A stretch of 64,000 nucleotides of DNA from Flavobacteriaceae bacterium (GTDB taxonomy: Bacteria; Bacteroidota; Bacteroidia; Flavobacteriales; Flavobacteriaceae). The notes under the pieces were generated by a model. It saw nothing but the letters and a program-made list of their open reading frames with translations. It was not told the DNA's origin and did no database searches. Positions 26,470 through 36,800 of the stretch are shown in pieces; the stretch's first letter is position 1; every line of letters starts with the position of its first letter. A program made the translations under genes and the position numbers. The stretch is from NCBI GenBank assembly GCA_017857815.1, contig JAFMCL010000001.1:62001-126000 (forward strand), written 5' to 3'.

Positions 26470-26668
26470 AAGACAAACTTTGAAAAAGTTCTGGATGTGA
26501 TTTGACATAGCTAAGTGACCATCTATAAAGTCTCACGCCTTCCTCTGTAGGAAGATAAGAAATCGCTTTATTAAGTTCTTTCTTAAAGAGGTCAGGATGA
26601 AAACTCACTTTTCTTAAAACACTTTTGTAAAAAAAATAAGCCGAAGATGTTTGCGTTATGTTTAACAT
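26459..26668 (-). CDS. Small hypothetical protein, 69 aa
   Basis: Charged, helical-looking protein (VLRKVSFHPDLFKKEL followed by AISYLPTEEGVRLYRW). The KVSF-x-x-x-LF-x-KEL pattern resembles a family of small flavobacterial proteins of unknown function that I recall next to regulators. Its end overlaps oxyR by 11 bases in a tail-to-tail layout, and its 5' side faces the padR promoter. The codon pattern is protein-like; no function can be assigned. Confidence 0.6.
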   Translation of the reverse strand: MLNITQTSSAYFFYKSVLRKVSFHPDLFKKELNKAISYLPTEEGVRLYRWSLSYVKSHPELFQSLSFSD

Positions 26669-26742
26669 AAATTAAATATATTTTATTTTTTAATCAAGTA
26701 GTGTTGTAAAAATGTTAAAATCTGAAAAAATAGTACTATGTA

Positions 26743-26772
26743 TTGCATATTACCTTTTTTTACATACATTTG
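26743..26772 (+). promoter_or_regulatory. Promoter of padR-pspC operon
   Basis: TTG (26743-26745), 19-base spacer, TACATTTG (26765-26772): an exact flavobacterial promoter. Start near 26779, ten bases before the padR ATG at 26789, which rules out a start at 26738. Confidence 0.7.
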
Positions 26773-26788
26773 TAAAAAAGAAATCATA

Positions 26789-27124
26789 ATGAACATCGAT
26801 AACACAAAAGCTCAAATGCGAAAAGGCGTACTTGAATTTTGTATTTTAACAATACTCGCGGACAAAGACAAGTATACGTCCGAAATACTAAGCACCCTTA
26901 AATCTTCTAAAATGCTAGTAGTTGAAGGAACCGTTTACCCACTCCTTAATCGGTTAAAAAACAGTGGTCTATTGGAGTATCGCTGGGAAGAATCAACCTC
27001 TGGCCCCCCAAGGAAATATTATAAAATAACAAAAGAAGGCAAGCTGTTTCTATCAGAGCTAGCTGTTACTTGGGAAGAACTTTTTAAAGCCGTAAACACT
27101 ATTTCTAAATCTAACCACAAATAA
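26789..27124 (+). CDS. PadR-family transcriptional regulator
   Basis: 111 aa from ATG 26789. Winged helix typical of PadR: QMRKGVLEFCILTILADKDKYTSEILSTL followed by VVEGTVYPLLNRLKNSGLLEYRW and GPPRKYYKITKEGK, then a C-terminal dimerisation helix. Small PadR proteins usually repress their own operon, often responding to membrane stress or small molecules. One base separates it from the pspC-domain gene, a pairing common in Bacteroidota. Confidence 0.93.
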   Translation: MNIDNTKAQMRKGVLEFCILTILADKDKYTSEILSTLKSSKMLVVEGTVYPLLNRLKNSGLLEYRWEESTSGPPRKYYKITKEGKLFLSELAVTWEELFKAVNTISKSNHK

Positions 27125-27125
27125 A

Positions 27126-28220
27126 ATGAACAAGACAATTAACATTAACCTCGGCGGAACTTTCTTTCATATTGATGAATCTGCCTATAAACTATTGCAA
27201 CAATATCTCGAAAAACTTAAAATCACATTTTCTAACACTCAAGGAAAAGAAGAAATCATAGAAGATATAGAAAGTAGAATCGCTGAGTTGTTGCGAGAAA
27301 TAAAAATACATGCTGATCAAGTGATTGTGCTCTCAAATATCAATTCTATAATTGACATTATGGGTCAACCAGAAGACTTTATCAGTGAAGATGATGAAGA
27401 GAGATTAATGCGCCCTGAAAAAAAGTTATTTCGAAACCCTGAAGATCGCTACATTGGTGGTGTTATTTCGGGACTTGGTAGCTATTTTGGTATTGAAACG
27501 ATTTGGATGAGGATTATATGGTTAATCCTAGCTGTTTTCTCTGCAGGGGCACCTGTAATCGTGTATATCATCATGTGGGCATTAATCCCTGAGGCGAAAA
27601 CTACTGCGGAAAAACTACAAATGAAAGGGGAACCCGTGAACATCTCTACCATCGAAAAAAAGATAAAAGAAGAGTTTGATGAGGTTTCAGAAAAAATAAA
27701 AAATGCAGATTACAGCAGCATGACTTCTACCGTAAAAAAAAAATCCGAAACTTTTTTTTCCTTATTAATAAATCTTTTGGGTAAAGTCTTTAAACTCATT
27801 GGAGTTGTGATTGGTGTACTATTCTTGATCATCTCCTCTGTAGTATTTACAGCATTAATTATTTCGATTTTCTCAATTGGAATAATGGGTTTTTATGAAT
27901 ATCCGGAGTTTTTTGCAAATTTCAGCATTGGACCCGACACGCCTTTTACTCTAATTAGCTTCTTGGTGTTCATTTCCTTATTAATCCCCATGGTATTTTT
28001 GTTCCTTTTGGGTATGAAATTATTAAACCCAAAATCAAAATCGATTAGTTTGCTGGGAAAATTAATTTTATTAGGCATCTGGTTGATTAGTATTTTTACG
28101 TTTTTATTTTTAGGTTTCGCTGAAGCTAAATCTCAATTGTTTACATCGAAAATTCAATCAGAGTATACGATTCAGAAATATTCGTCAAACACATTTTACT
28201 TAAAACAAGGAACTTATTAA
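27126..28220 (+). CDS. PspC-domain membrane protein, possibly C-terminally shortened
   Basis: 364 aa. N-terminal block with a conserved IEDIESRIAELL (about 45), then the PspC domain (YIGGVISGLGSYFGIETIWMR to WALIPEA, about 112-160), and several further membrane helices. PspC-type proteins act in envelope stress and with PadR in Bacteroidota. From family knowledge, flavobacterial members usually continue for another 150-200 residues of soluble domain; this one stops at residue 364 soon after the last membrane helix. The region after it leads to the tRNA-Pro island, so loss of the C-terminus is possible. Confidence 0.85.
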   Translation: MNKTININLGGTFFHIDESAYKLLQQYLEKLKITFSNTQGKEEIIEDIESRIAELLREIKIHADQVIVLSNINSIIDIMGQPEDFISEDDEERLMRPEKKLFRNPEDRYIGGVISGLGSYFGIETIWMRIIWLILAVFSAGAPVIVYIIMWALIPEAKTTAEKLQMKGEPVNISTIEKKIKEEFDEVSEKIKNADYSSMTSTVKKKSETFFSLLINLLGKVFKLIGVVIGVLFLIISSVVFTALIISIFSIGIMGFYEYPEFFANFSIGPDTPFTLISFLVFISLLIPMVFLFLLGMKLLNPKSKSISLLGKLILLGIWLISIFTFLFLGFAEAKSQLFTSKIQSEYTIQKYSSNTFYLKQGTY

Positions 28221-28317
28221 TCGCTGTTTTGACGAATCCGAATACTAAATAAAAGCTTTTCGGAATATAAGGATAAATTAATCTTCATAATCCGTTAAAT
28301 TTATATATTAAAAATAT

Positions 28318-28325
28318 TATATTTG
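28318..28325 (+). promoter_or_regulatory. -7 box of tRNA-Pro promoter
   Basis: TATATTTG; predicted start near 28332, about 155 bases before the tRNA. In this leader, 28337-28352 reads GGACATAGCGTAGTCC, resembling the 5' part of the tRNA-Pro. Confidence 0.45.
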
Positions 28326-28487
28326 CGCCCTTGAAAGGACATAGCGTAGTCCAGTGCTTAAATAAAAACACATAATACGCAATTGAAATATTGAAAAATG
28401 TATTTTTTTAAATACAGAACCGGAGTTTTAGTAAAAACCTAAAACTGAAGACATTATTAAGGTGAAACATGTGTTTTTCTTTTTTCT

Positions 28488-28562
28488 TCGGGGTGTAGCG
28501 TAGCCCGGTTATCGCGCCGCGTTTGGGACGCGGAGGTCGCAGGTTCGAATCCTGCCACCCCG
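28488..28562 (+). tRNA. tRNA-Pro(TGG), integration site of the island
   Basis: Acceptor CGGGGTG/CACCCCG, three-pair D stem GCG/CGC, anticodon stem CCGCG/CGCGG with loop TTTGGGA (anticodon TGG), T stem GCAGG/CCTGC, T loop TTCGAAT, discriminator A 28562. CCA is not encoded. The last 15 bases of the gene plus two following bases are repeated at 46706-46722, so the island restored a complete 3' end upon insertion. Confidence 0.96.
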
Positions 28563-28564
28563 AC
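28548..28564 (+). repeat. attL-type 17-bp direct repeat (tRNA-Pro 3' end)
   Basis: ATCCTGCCACCCCGACA, identical to 46706-46722. The flanking bases differ on both sides, so the identity is exactly 17 bp. It covers the T-stem 3' half, acceptor 3' strand and discriminator of tRNA-Pro(TGG), the classical crossover site for tyrosine integrases. Confidence 0.85.
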
Positions 28565-28568
28565 AGAA

Positions 28569-28589
28569 TGACGTCAAACAGACGTCTTT
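28569..28589 (+). terminator. Weak hairpin directly after attL
   Basis: GACGTC (28569-28574), loop AAACA, GACGTC (28580-28585), TTTT. It lies on island DNA and may now end the tRNA-Pro transcript. Confidence 0.45.
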
Positions 28590-28597
28590 TGATGGAT

Positions 28598-28643
28598 AAT
28601 CAAATGAAAATCAGGAATTTTCGTAATTCTTGGATTCATTTGA
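28598..28643. repeat. Long imperfect inverted repeat next to attL
   Basis: ATCAAATGAA (28598-28607) pairs perfectly with TTCATTTGAT (28634-28643), with a further imperfect inner stem. Lying between the att core and the integrase gene, it may be an arm-type recombinase or excisionase site, or a transcriptional hairpin. Confidence 0.45.
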
Positions 28644-28779
28644 TACCATTTCCAACCAATTTAAAGGTGACCTTTTTTGAACTAATAAAATCTTAGTTTT
28701 AGAACGCCGGAGCACATCGTTCTTCACACATCATTTTTTGGCTTTCGTTTAACTGATTTTTTAATCTAAAACGAAAGGT

Positions 28780-29299
28780 ATGCGTACTACAAAATCATTT
28801 GGAATCCATTTTTGGCTAAAACGTTCGAAACAACAAAAAGATGGCCATATACCCATTTATGGCAGAATCTCCGTTAATGGAGATAGGAAAGACTTTAGCT
28901 TAAGAAGATCCATTCTGGACAAACATTGGTGCTCACAAACGGGTAGGGCACTTCCGAAGACCAATATTTCAAAAACCTTGAATCCTCATCTGGATGAAGT
29001 GGCCACAGAAGTAAAAGAGTGCTATGAAAGTTTTGTTAAGACCAGGGAATTTGTAAGCGCTCTGCGGGTAAAGATGCGATTCTTAGGATTGGAAGGTGAA
29101 GTCGAAACCCTGCTAGATTTTATAAAACATCATCGAGATGAAGAATTAAAGAAATTGTAGCCGAGCACTTCAAAAAACGGTTTCCAAGCTCTTGGGTCAC
29201 ACTAAGTTGTCCACCACAAGAAAATATGCACGTGTCATTGAAAAGAAAATTAGCAATGATATGAATGCATTGAAACGGAAGCTGGAGATAAAAAATTAA
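28780..29299 (+). pseudogene. Tyrosine-type site-specific integrase remnant
   Basis: 28780-29160 encodes the N-terminal arm-DNA-binding domain (126 aa; MRTTKSFGIHFWLKRSKQQK, YGRISVNGDRKDFSLRR) and then stops. Directly after, in another frame (29159-29299), the extreme C-terminus of the same kind of enzyme appears: KTVSKLLGHTKLSTTRKYA, with the box II histidine (LGHTKLSTT) and the active-site tyrosine, then IEKKISNDMNALKRKL. About 200 residues holding the catalytic arginine and lysine are missing. It is therefore the island's own integrase after an internal deletion, and it cannot catalyse excision. Confidence 0.85.
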
Positions 29300-29531
29300 A
29301 GAAATTACGATTCAATTTATGAACCCAATAAAATTGAACTCAAGTGCCATTTGAGAGTGGTAAAATAATAAAGTGCGGACTGCCTGAAAAATATAAACTG
29401 CCAAAAAAGAGCCAATGAACGGGAGGGACCCAGTTCTAGACAAAACAAAAGTCTTGGGGTATTCACTTAGCATTTCTATTCTATCAGACCACTATCTAGA
29501 GCCTTGCGAATTGTGTAGTTGAAAAATTATA

Positions 29532-32500
29532 TCATGATTGATTATCTCTTAGAAACTTACTCGGGGCACAACCATATTTTTCCTTAAAACAGGTGCTAAA
29601 ATAACTCGGGCTTGAAAACCCGGTCATATCGCTTATTTCACTCAAATTGTAATGACTATTTGAAAGGAGTTGCTGTGCCTTGGTCAGTCTTATTGATCTT
29701 ACAAACTCGGTAACGGTTTGACCTGTCAATGCCGAGATTTTTCTGTATAGGACGGAATGGCTCATTCCAATTTCAGAAGCAAGCTCCGAAACGGAAAACT
29801 TAGAATTAGACATGTTCTCTTCTATAATACCCATTGTTTTTTCGACAAAGGTTTCATCCACATTGTTAAACGCAATATCGCCAGGCTTGATCAGTGTTTC
29901 CTTCCTGAACTTATCTCTTAAAACTTTCCTCGATCTGATCAGGTTTTTAACACGGGCCCCTAGGACATCGAGATAAAAAGGTTTGGTTACATAATCATCG
30001 GCTCCATATTCAAAACCCTCCATTTTAAATTCGTGCGAACCTCTTGCCGTCAAAAGAATAATAGGAATATGTGATGTCCTGTAATCCGATTTGATGGATT
30101 TGCACAATTCCAAGCCATTGAGTCTGGGCATCATGATGTCGGAAATAATAATATCCGGAATGACTTGGTAAACCTTTTCCTTTCCTTCCAGGCCATCTAT
30201 GCTTGTCAGTACCTTAAAACTTTTTGAGAAGTAGTCCTTGATGAGGGTCCTGATCTCAAAATTGTCCTCTACAAGCATGAGTATAGGTTTAGAGTCTGCA
30301 CTAGTTCCTGAAATCTCTGGTTCCAAAAGAAATTCATCTTCACCAATGGAATCCGGTAAAACATTTTTGGGATGCTTATCGACAATTTCCATGTCATTAT
30401 AAAATGACTTTTTAATCGGGATGATCATTTTGAACAGGGTATAAGAATTGGGCTCTGTTTTGACCACAATGGTTCCATAATGGATGTCTATAAGATTTTT
30501 GGTGATGGCCAAACCTATTCCCGTCCCGATAGAAAAGTTCGTACTATCTTCTGCCTGATAAAAGCTATCAAAAATTTTGTTGAGTTCATCTTCCTTTATT
30601 CCTAGGCCATTATCTTTTACTTTTATTACAAGCTGTTCATCTTTTTTATCCAAATCAATATTGACATCTATTTTGTCTTTGGCGAACTTAAATGCATTAG
30701 AAAGAATATTGTACATGATGATTTCCAGTTTATCAGTATCTAACCACCCTGTTTCACAGTTATTGGAAATCGATAGTTGAAACTTGACATTTTTCTCCTC
30801 GGCATATTGATAAAATGGTATACATAATTCTTTGAAGAAATGTTTAAAATTGATTTCTTGAACATTTAATTGTGCCTTTGTGGATTCCAATTTTCTAAAA
30901 TCCAGAATTTGATTTATCAAACTCAAAAGACGTTGACCATTTCTGTTCATTGTCATAATAAGACTGTACGCCCAATTATTTGTTTTCACCTTTGACAATT
31001 GATTTAATGGCGACAACAACAAGGTCAAGGACGTTCTAAGCTCATGGGAAATCGAAGTGAAAAAGTTAATTTTTGACCGGTGCAGTTCTTCATCCTTATC
31101 ATGTTTATATCTTTCTAGAAGAAGCTCATTTTTTAAGCGGAGCCGGTCCCTTATGCTTCCGTATATGTAGTAGGTCAGACTACCTGACAGTAGGAAATAA
31201 AGGAGATAGGCAAGTTTTGATTGCCACCATACCGGTGTGATTTTGATTACGATTTGTTTTTCGGAAACATAATCGGAATCGGAATTGTTTTCGTTATACG
31301 CTTTTACCCTAAAGGTATAGTTTCCATGTGGAATGTTCGAGTAGTTTGCAAAAGGAAACTCAGCTGGGGCGGTAATCCAACGGTCATCAATGCCATCCAG
31401 TTTGTACTGGTATTCTACGTTATGGGGGGTTTTATATTCAGGAACGGCAAATTCAAAACCAAAATTATTGAGGAAATGTGGTAGTTTTAAGGACGCCTTG
31501 TAGACAATTGAGGAATCCAAAGGCCGATATTTTTCAATGGTATCAAACACTTCGATAGCCTCATTGAATATTTTTAAAGTTGTTAGTTTCAGATTGATAG
31601 TTTTTTTATCATTTCTAAGTTGTTCAGGGTAAAACGAAACCAAGCCCTTTTTGCTTCCAAAAAAAAGTTGACCGTCCTCAGCTTTGGCATTGGCCCCAGA
31701 TTCAAAATCATTGGTCGGCAAACCATCATTGGTGTTATAGGATTGGATTTTGTCATTATTGATATTATAAGTAACAAGTCCATTATTTGTGCTGAACCAA
31801 TAATTATTGTTGGCATCCTGTATTATTCCATAAAATGAATCCGCAGGGAACCCCTTCTCTGAACTAATATTGTCAATGGAGTTTTTTTTTATGTCGAAAT
31901 AAAAAAGACCTCCTCCCTCGGTGCCTATCCACATCGACCCAAGATGGTCTTCATAAAAGTCCTTCACCGGAAAATCGATATTGCCTCCACCATCAATTAC
32001 CAAGTTCGATAGTGGATCAAATTTCCGAGTTTCTTGGTCATATATTTGGATTCCTTTGTCCAAAGTGCCGATCCATATTTTATTGAAAGAATCGGCAAAA
32101 ATGCTAAGAATGGTATTTGAACGTAAATTACCGTTTGTGTTAGTTTTTGTAAAATGTTGAAATTCAAAAGTTTTCTTATTGTATTTAAACAATCCATGAT
32201 TATAAGTTGCAACCCATATATTTTGTTTAGCATCTTCCAACATATCAAATATGGACAGTGCATAGAGTTCTTGGTCAAGTGAAGTAGCTATCTTGGCCTC
32301 CAGAAAGTCGTCTGAACTTTCTTCTTTAAAACCTATGATACTATTTCTGAAGTTACCCGTCCAAACATTTTTTTCAATATCCTCGAACACATTCATAACA
32401 ATGTTCGAAGGAATGGATGTATTATTGTTCGGGTCGTAGTCGTAATTCTTGAACATGTCCGTTTTCAGGTCAAACCTGTCCAAACCTGATGTGCCGGTAC

Positions 32501-33647
32501 CTACCCATAGATAGTTCGCTCCCATATATAATGATGTGACGACATTGGAACTTATGCTGTTTGAATCTTTTGACAATGAGGTCTGATAGATTTTAAAAGG
32601 CGTGGAAACTGTCTTGTTAACAGTTCCATCGTTCATTCCAAGCCAAAAGGTGTTGTTATCATCTATGAAAATACAGTACGAAAGATTATATGTAAGGCTC
32701 AAAGGGTCGTATATATCCCTTCTATAAACGCTGATTTTGTCGGTATCAATGTCGACCGAGTTCACTCCATTAAAGGTTGTCAACCAAATTTCCCCAGATT
32801 TGGAATATTTTATATCAGTAACATCATTGGTACTAATATTATTCGGAGAATCACCGCCCTTATAATGTTTAAACCTTTCCGTCTTGGTCTCAAACTTGTA
32901 CAGACCATCGCTTTCCGTCCCTATCCATACATTGTTCAAGGGGTCCAAACAGATTCGCTGCCCTGTTCTGGTGCTTTTATAATTCTTGTCGTTATAGGTA
33001 TAATGTGAAAATCTGTTGGTTTTTGTGTTCAATCTATCAAGTATTCCAACTCGCGTGGCAATCCATATTTCTTCCTCATCAATGGCTATGGAAAAAACAT
33101 AATCGTTACTGATGGTATTTTCAGCATATTCCTTTTGGGCATAATTAATCATTGAATCCTTGTTTTTATCAAAAACATACAATCCTTCCCCATAGGTGCC
33201 CATCCAAATAGTGTTGTCGTCATTACCTGTAATACAGGTTATGTAATTTTTTTTGTAGATGGAATTTTTCGTGTTCCTGTAGTTCAAAAAAGTCTCTGTT
33301 TTTGGATTGTACTTATTGATTCCTCCCTGCATAGTACCCACCCAAATGTAACCTTCATTGTCCTCGTAGATAGAAACAACATTATTGTTGCTGATGGAAT
33401 GGATATTATCGATATCGGTCTTGAATGCCTTAAATCGGTAACCATCATATCTATATAGGCCATGTGTACCCCCAAACCAGGTAAAACCCTCCCTGTCTTT
33501 CAATATGCAGTTGACTGAAGCAAGGCCATCTGCAACAACAAGCTCTTCAAATTTCAAGGAAAGCTCCTGGGAATAGGAAACTTTGGGTATTACAAGACTA
33601 TTGCCAAGCAATAATACTGATATCAACCACCTTATGCTCATATCCAA
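29532..33647 (-). CDS. Hybrid two-component sensor/regulator (HTCS) controlling the PUL
   Basis: 1371 aa, all HTCS modules in one chain: signal peptide (1-26), periplasmic propeller of repeated 'IWIGT..GL.....' blades (about 30-690), Y_Y_Y domain (about 735-805), one transmembrane helix (about 812-830), histidine kinase with phospho-His in SISHELRTSLTLL near 868, ATPase N/G boxes (NAFKFAKD, GLGIKEDE, GIGLAI), a receiver domain (LMLVEDNFEIR near 1124, phospho-Asp in IISDIMMPRLNG near 1169) and a C-terminal AraC helix-turn-helix (about 1285-1368). It senses a glycan fragment in the periplasm and activates the divergent susC operon. The usual proline of the H box (HELRTP) is serine here. Confidence 0.95.
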   Translation of the reverse strand: MDMSIRWLISVLLLGNSLVIPKVSYSQELSLKFEELVVADGLASVNCILKDREGFTWFGGTHGLYRYDGYRFKAFKTDIDNIHSISNNNVVSIYEDNEGYIWVGTMQGGINKYNPKTETFLNYRNTKNSIYKKNYITCITGNDDNTIWMGTYGEGLYVFDKNKDSMINYAQKEYAENTISNDYVFSIAIDEEEIWIATRVGILDRLNTKTNRFSHYTYNDKNYKSTRTGQRICLDPLNNVWIGTESDGLYKFETKTERFKHYKGGDSPNNISTNDVTDIKYSKSGEIWLTTFNGVNSVDIDTDKISVYRRDIYDPLSLTYNLSYCIFIDDNNTFWLGMNDGTVNKTVSTPFKIYQTSLSKDSNSISSNVVTSLYMGANYLWVGTGTSGLDRFDLKTDMFKNYDYDPNNNTSIPSNIVMNVFEDIEKNVWTGNFRNSIIGFKEESSDDFLEAKIATSLDQELYALSIFDMLEDAKQNIWVATYNHGLFKYNKKTFEFQHFTKTNTNGNLRSNTILSIFADSFNKIWIGTLDKGIQIYDQETRKFDPLSNLVIDGGGNIDFPVKDFYEDHLGSMWIGTEGGGLFYFDIKKNSIDNISSEKGFPADSFYGIIQDANNNYWFSTNNGLVTYNINNDKIQSYNTNDGLPTNDFESGANAKAEDGQLFFGSKKGLVSFYPEQLRNDKKTINLKLTTLKIFNEAIEVFDTIEKYRPLDSSIVYKASLKLPHFLNNFGFEFAVPEYKTPHNVEYQYKLDGIDDRWITAPAEFPFANYSNIPHGNYTFRVKAYNENNSDSDYVSEKQIVIKITPVWWQSKLAYLLYFLLSGSLTYYIYGSIRDRLRLKNELLLERYKHDKDEELHRSKINFFTSISHELRTSLTLLLSPLNQLSKVKTNNWAYSLIMTMNRNGQRLLSLINQILDFRKLESTKAQLNVQEINFKHFFKELCIPFYQYAEEKNVKFQLSISNNCETGWLDTDKLEIIMYNILSNAFKFAKDKIDVNIDLDKKDEQLVIKVKDNGLGIKEDELNKIFDSFYQAEDSTNFSIGTGIGLAITKNLIDIHYGTIVVKTEPNSYTLFKMIIPIKKSFYNDMEIVDKHPKNVLPDSIGEDEFLLEPEISGTSADSKPILMLVEDNFEIRTLIKDYFSKSFKVLTSIDGLEGKEKVYQVIPDIIISDIMMPRLNGLELCKSIKSDYRTSHIPIILLTARGSHEFKMEGFEYGADDYVTKPFYLDVLGARVKNLIRSRKVLRDKFRKETLIKPGDIAFNNVDETFVEKTMGIIEENMSNSKFSVSELASEIGMSHSVLYRKISALTGQTVTEFVRSIRLTKAQQLLSNSHYNLSEISDMTGFSSPSYFSTCFKEKYGCAPSKFLRDNQS

Positions 33648-33828
33648 TACAGTGTTTTCTAATGTAATGTAGTGATTTCAGGCCATTTACAAACCAGTGA
33701 CACGTTAAAATTCTAGCCTTAAAGGCAATTAGATTAAAAATTTAAAGTCTTTGACGAAAAATCAAAACTGCCATTGACGCCTCGCACCTAGTTTTATCAC
33801 AAATTAAATTAACTCAAATCGAAAGTAT

Positions 33829-36800
33829 ATGAAAAAACAAAATTTTAAAACAATTTTAACTCTGATTTTGATGTTTACGGCCATGGGTATGTTTGCACAA
33901 AATCAAATCAATGGCAAAGTTGTGGATGATTCCGGTCAACCACTGCCTGGAGCCAGTGTCGTTGAAAAAGGGACTGCGAATGGAACACAGTCCGATTTTG
34001 ACGGGAACTTTACAATTACAATATCGGATGAGAATGCCGTTCTTGTAATTTCTTATGTAGGCTTTGATACACAAGAAGCTCCTGTTGCAGGGCAAACCAA
34101 TATCAATGTGACGTTAAAAGAAGATGCGGCCGCTCTTGAAGAGGTGGTGGTAGTCGGGTATGGGACAAAAAAGAAAGTGAATATAACCGGGGCAGTAACG
34201 TCCATAGGAATTAAGGATATTGAGAACAGACCTGCACCAAATGTATCGACGTTGTTGGCTGGGCAAGTACCAGGTTTGTCCGTCATACAACAATCGGGAA
34301 GACCAGGTCAAAGTCAAGGTACATTTAGAATTAGAGGTATTGGAACATTAGGTAATTCCGATCCTTTGATTTTAGTTGATGGAATTGTTGGTGATTTGCA
34401 AGATATTGATGTAAACGATATTGAAAACGTTTCGGTATTAAAGGATGCATCCGCTGCAATATATGGGGTAAGGGCTGCCAATGGGGTAATTTTGGTCACC
34501 ACAAAAAGAGGTCGCTCAGGAGTTCCTGTAGTTTCTTATCATGGAGGAGTTGGCACCCAACAGGCATTTAAAGTACCGGATAGGGTCAACTCATACGACT
34601 ATGCAAGGTTGTATAATGAGGCCCTGACCAATGATGGTGGATCACCTTTGTTTTCGGATGATGACCTTGCCAAGTTCAGAGATGGAACGAGCCCACAAAC
34701 CCATGCGGATATCGATCATTTCGAGAAGCTATTAAAAAGCGGTAATCCAATAAAGAAATTTCATAATATCAGTGTATCGGGTGGTACGGAAACTACAAAA
34801 TACAACCTTTCGTTTGGGTATCTGGATGAAGGCTCTTTGATTAAAACCTTTGGATACGATAGAAAGAATTTTCGTGTCAATATTGACCAAAAAATAAATG
34901 ATAGATTGGATGTCGGTGTAAAGCTTGCCGGATCCTTTGGTAAAACATTCGGTAATATTCAGTCCGTAGGTCAGATTATTACGGAGTCCTATCGAGAATT
35001 TCCGGGAGAAGTGGACCAGTTTGAAAACGGCCTTTGGAAAAACATGCAGGAGTTTGGCGTAGGGCAAAGAAATATGCTGGCCTATTTGGAATTGCCTTTA
35101 GGGACCGATGTAGATAGAAACAATGATTATGTAAGTACCGTTTTTGCCGAATTCAAAATCACGCCAGAATTAAAGTTGAAAGGTCAATTTGCAGCAAGAA
35201 ATGACAATAGACTTCAAAATAGAAAAAGAGATGTCGTACAGTGGCATAGGTACGATGCTGCGACAGACACATACAATGGTAGCAATATTGCAAGTGGATA
35301 TTTGATTCGAAGAAATGAAACCGTCTGGGACTATACTTCCAATCTACTTTTGACTTACGAAAAATCATTCAATGACCATAAATTAGAAGGGTTGTTGGGT
35401 TTTGAACAGCGAGATCGTAATTGGTCTTTTAGTCAAGCCGCAAGGTTTAGTCTTTCTTCTAGTAATGAATTAACTGAATTAAATGGGGTTGCAGATGGGA
35501 GTGATCGGGGAGAAGGTAATTCTACAGATTATAAGTTAAGATCTGCATTTGGAAGAATTAATTATAATTTTAAGGACACCTACTTTTTTGAAGGTATTTT
35601 AAGATATGATGGGACTTCCAGGTTTGCTAAAGAGAATAGATTTGATTATTTCCCTTCATTTTCTGGAGGATGGAAAATTTCCCAAGAAGATTTCTTTACA
35701 TCTGAAACTATTAGTCATTTAATGTTAAGAGGTTCATGGGGGATATTGGGGAATCAGGAAATAGGGGATTATCAATTCCTAAATACCTTTGGTCCGAGAG
35801 ATAATTACAATTATACCTTTGGAAGCAATTCGAGTAATGGTGTCCTCGAAAATGGGACTTTGGCAAATCCGGAAATTCTATGGGAAACCACCACTGCTAC
35901 CAACATTGGTGTCGATGCAAGATTGTTCAGCAATTCCTTATCTGTTACCGCTGAATATTTCATAAAAACTACCGATGATATTCTCTTAGGATTGGATCAA
36001 CCCTACATTTTAGGGGCAAAAAACCCACCCACGGTTAATGCAGGATCTGTTGAGAACAAAGGATGGGAGTTTAACCTAGGCTATAATGGCGGAATAAATG
36101 ATGGTTTTCATTACTATGTAAATGCGAATGTCGGTTACGTAAAAAACCAAATAACCGATTTAAAAGGAACCGAAAGACCTGGAAAGGATATTGGAGATCC
36201 TATACAAAATATATTTGGATATGTATCCGATGGATTGTTCAATTCGCAAACCGAGATTGATGCAGCGCCAACACATAATATTGCTGGGACCCCCGAGCCG
36301 GGTGATGTTAAATACAAGGACATCAACGGGCGCGATGCAAACGGAGAGTTAACAGGTCTACCTGATGGGGTAGTAGACGCTGATGACCGAAAATCATTGG
36401 GAACTTATTTCCCAAAGTATAATTTTGGACTAAATCTGGGATTCGATTGGCATAATTTGGATTTCTCTATGGCATGGCAAGGTTTTGCAGGTCACAAGGT
36501 TTTGACCGATGGACCAACGGTACGTCCTTTCTGGGGTGGGAATGCTCCACCATCACAACATATGGTAGATAATTTCTGGACCCCTTCGAATACAAATGCG
36601 GACTTCCCTAGATTAGGAATTTCAAATCAAGGTAGAAATTACCAAGCAAGTACGTATTGGGTTAACAATGGTGATTTTGCCAAGTTAAGAAACATGCAAA
36701 TAGGCTACACCTTGCCTAGTGATGCTTTAACCACCATAGGAGTGACCAGGTTTAGAATATATGTGTCCGGTGAAAACCTTTTATACATTTCTAAACTTAA

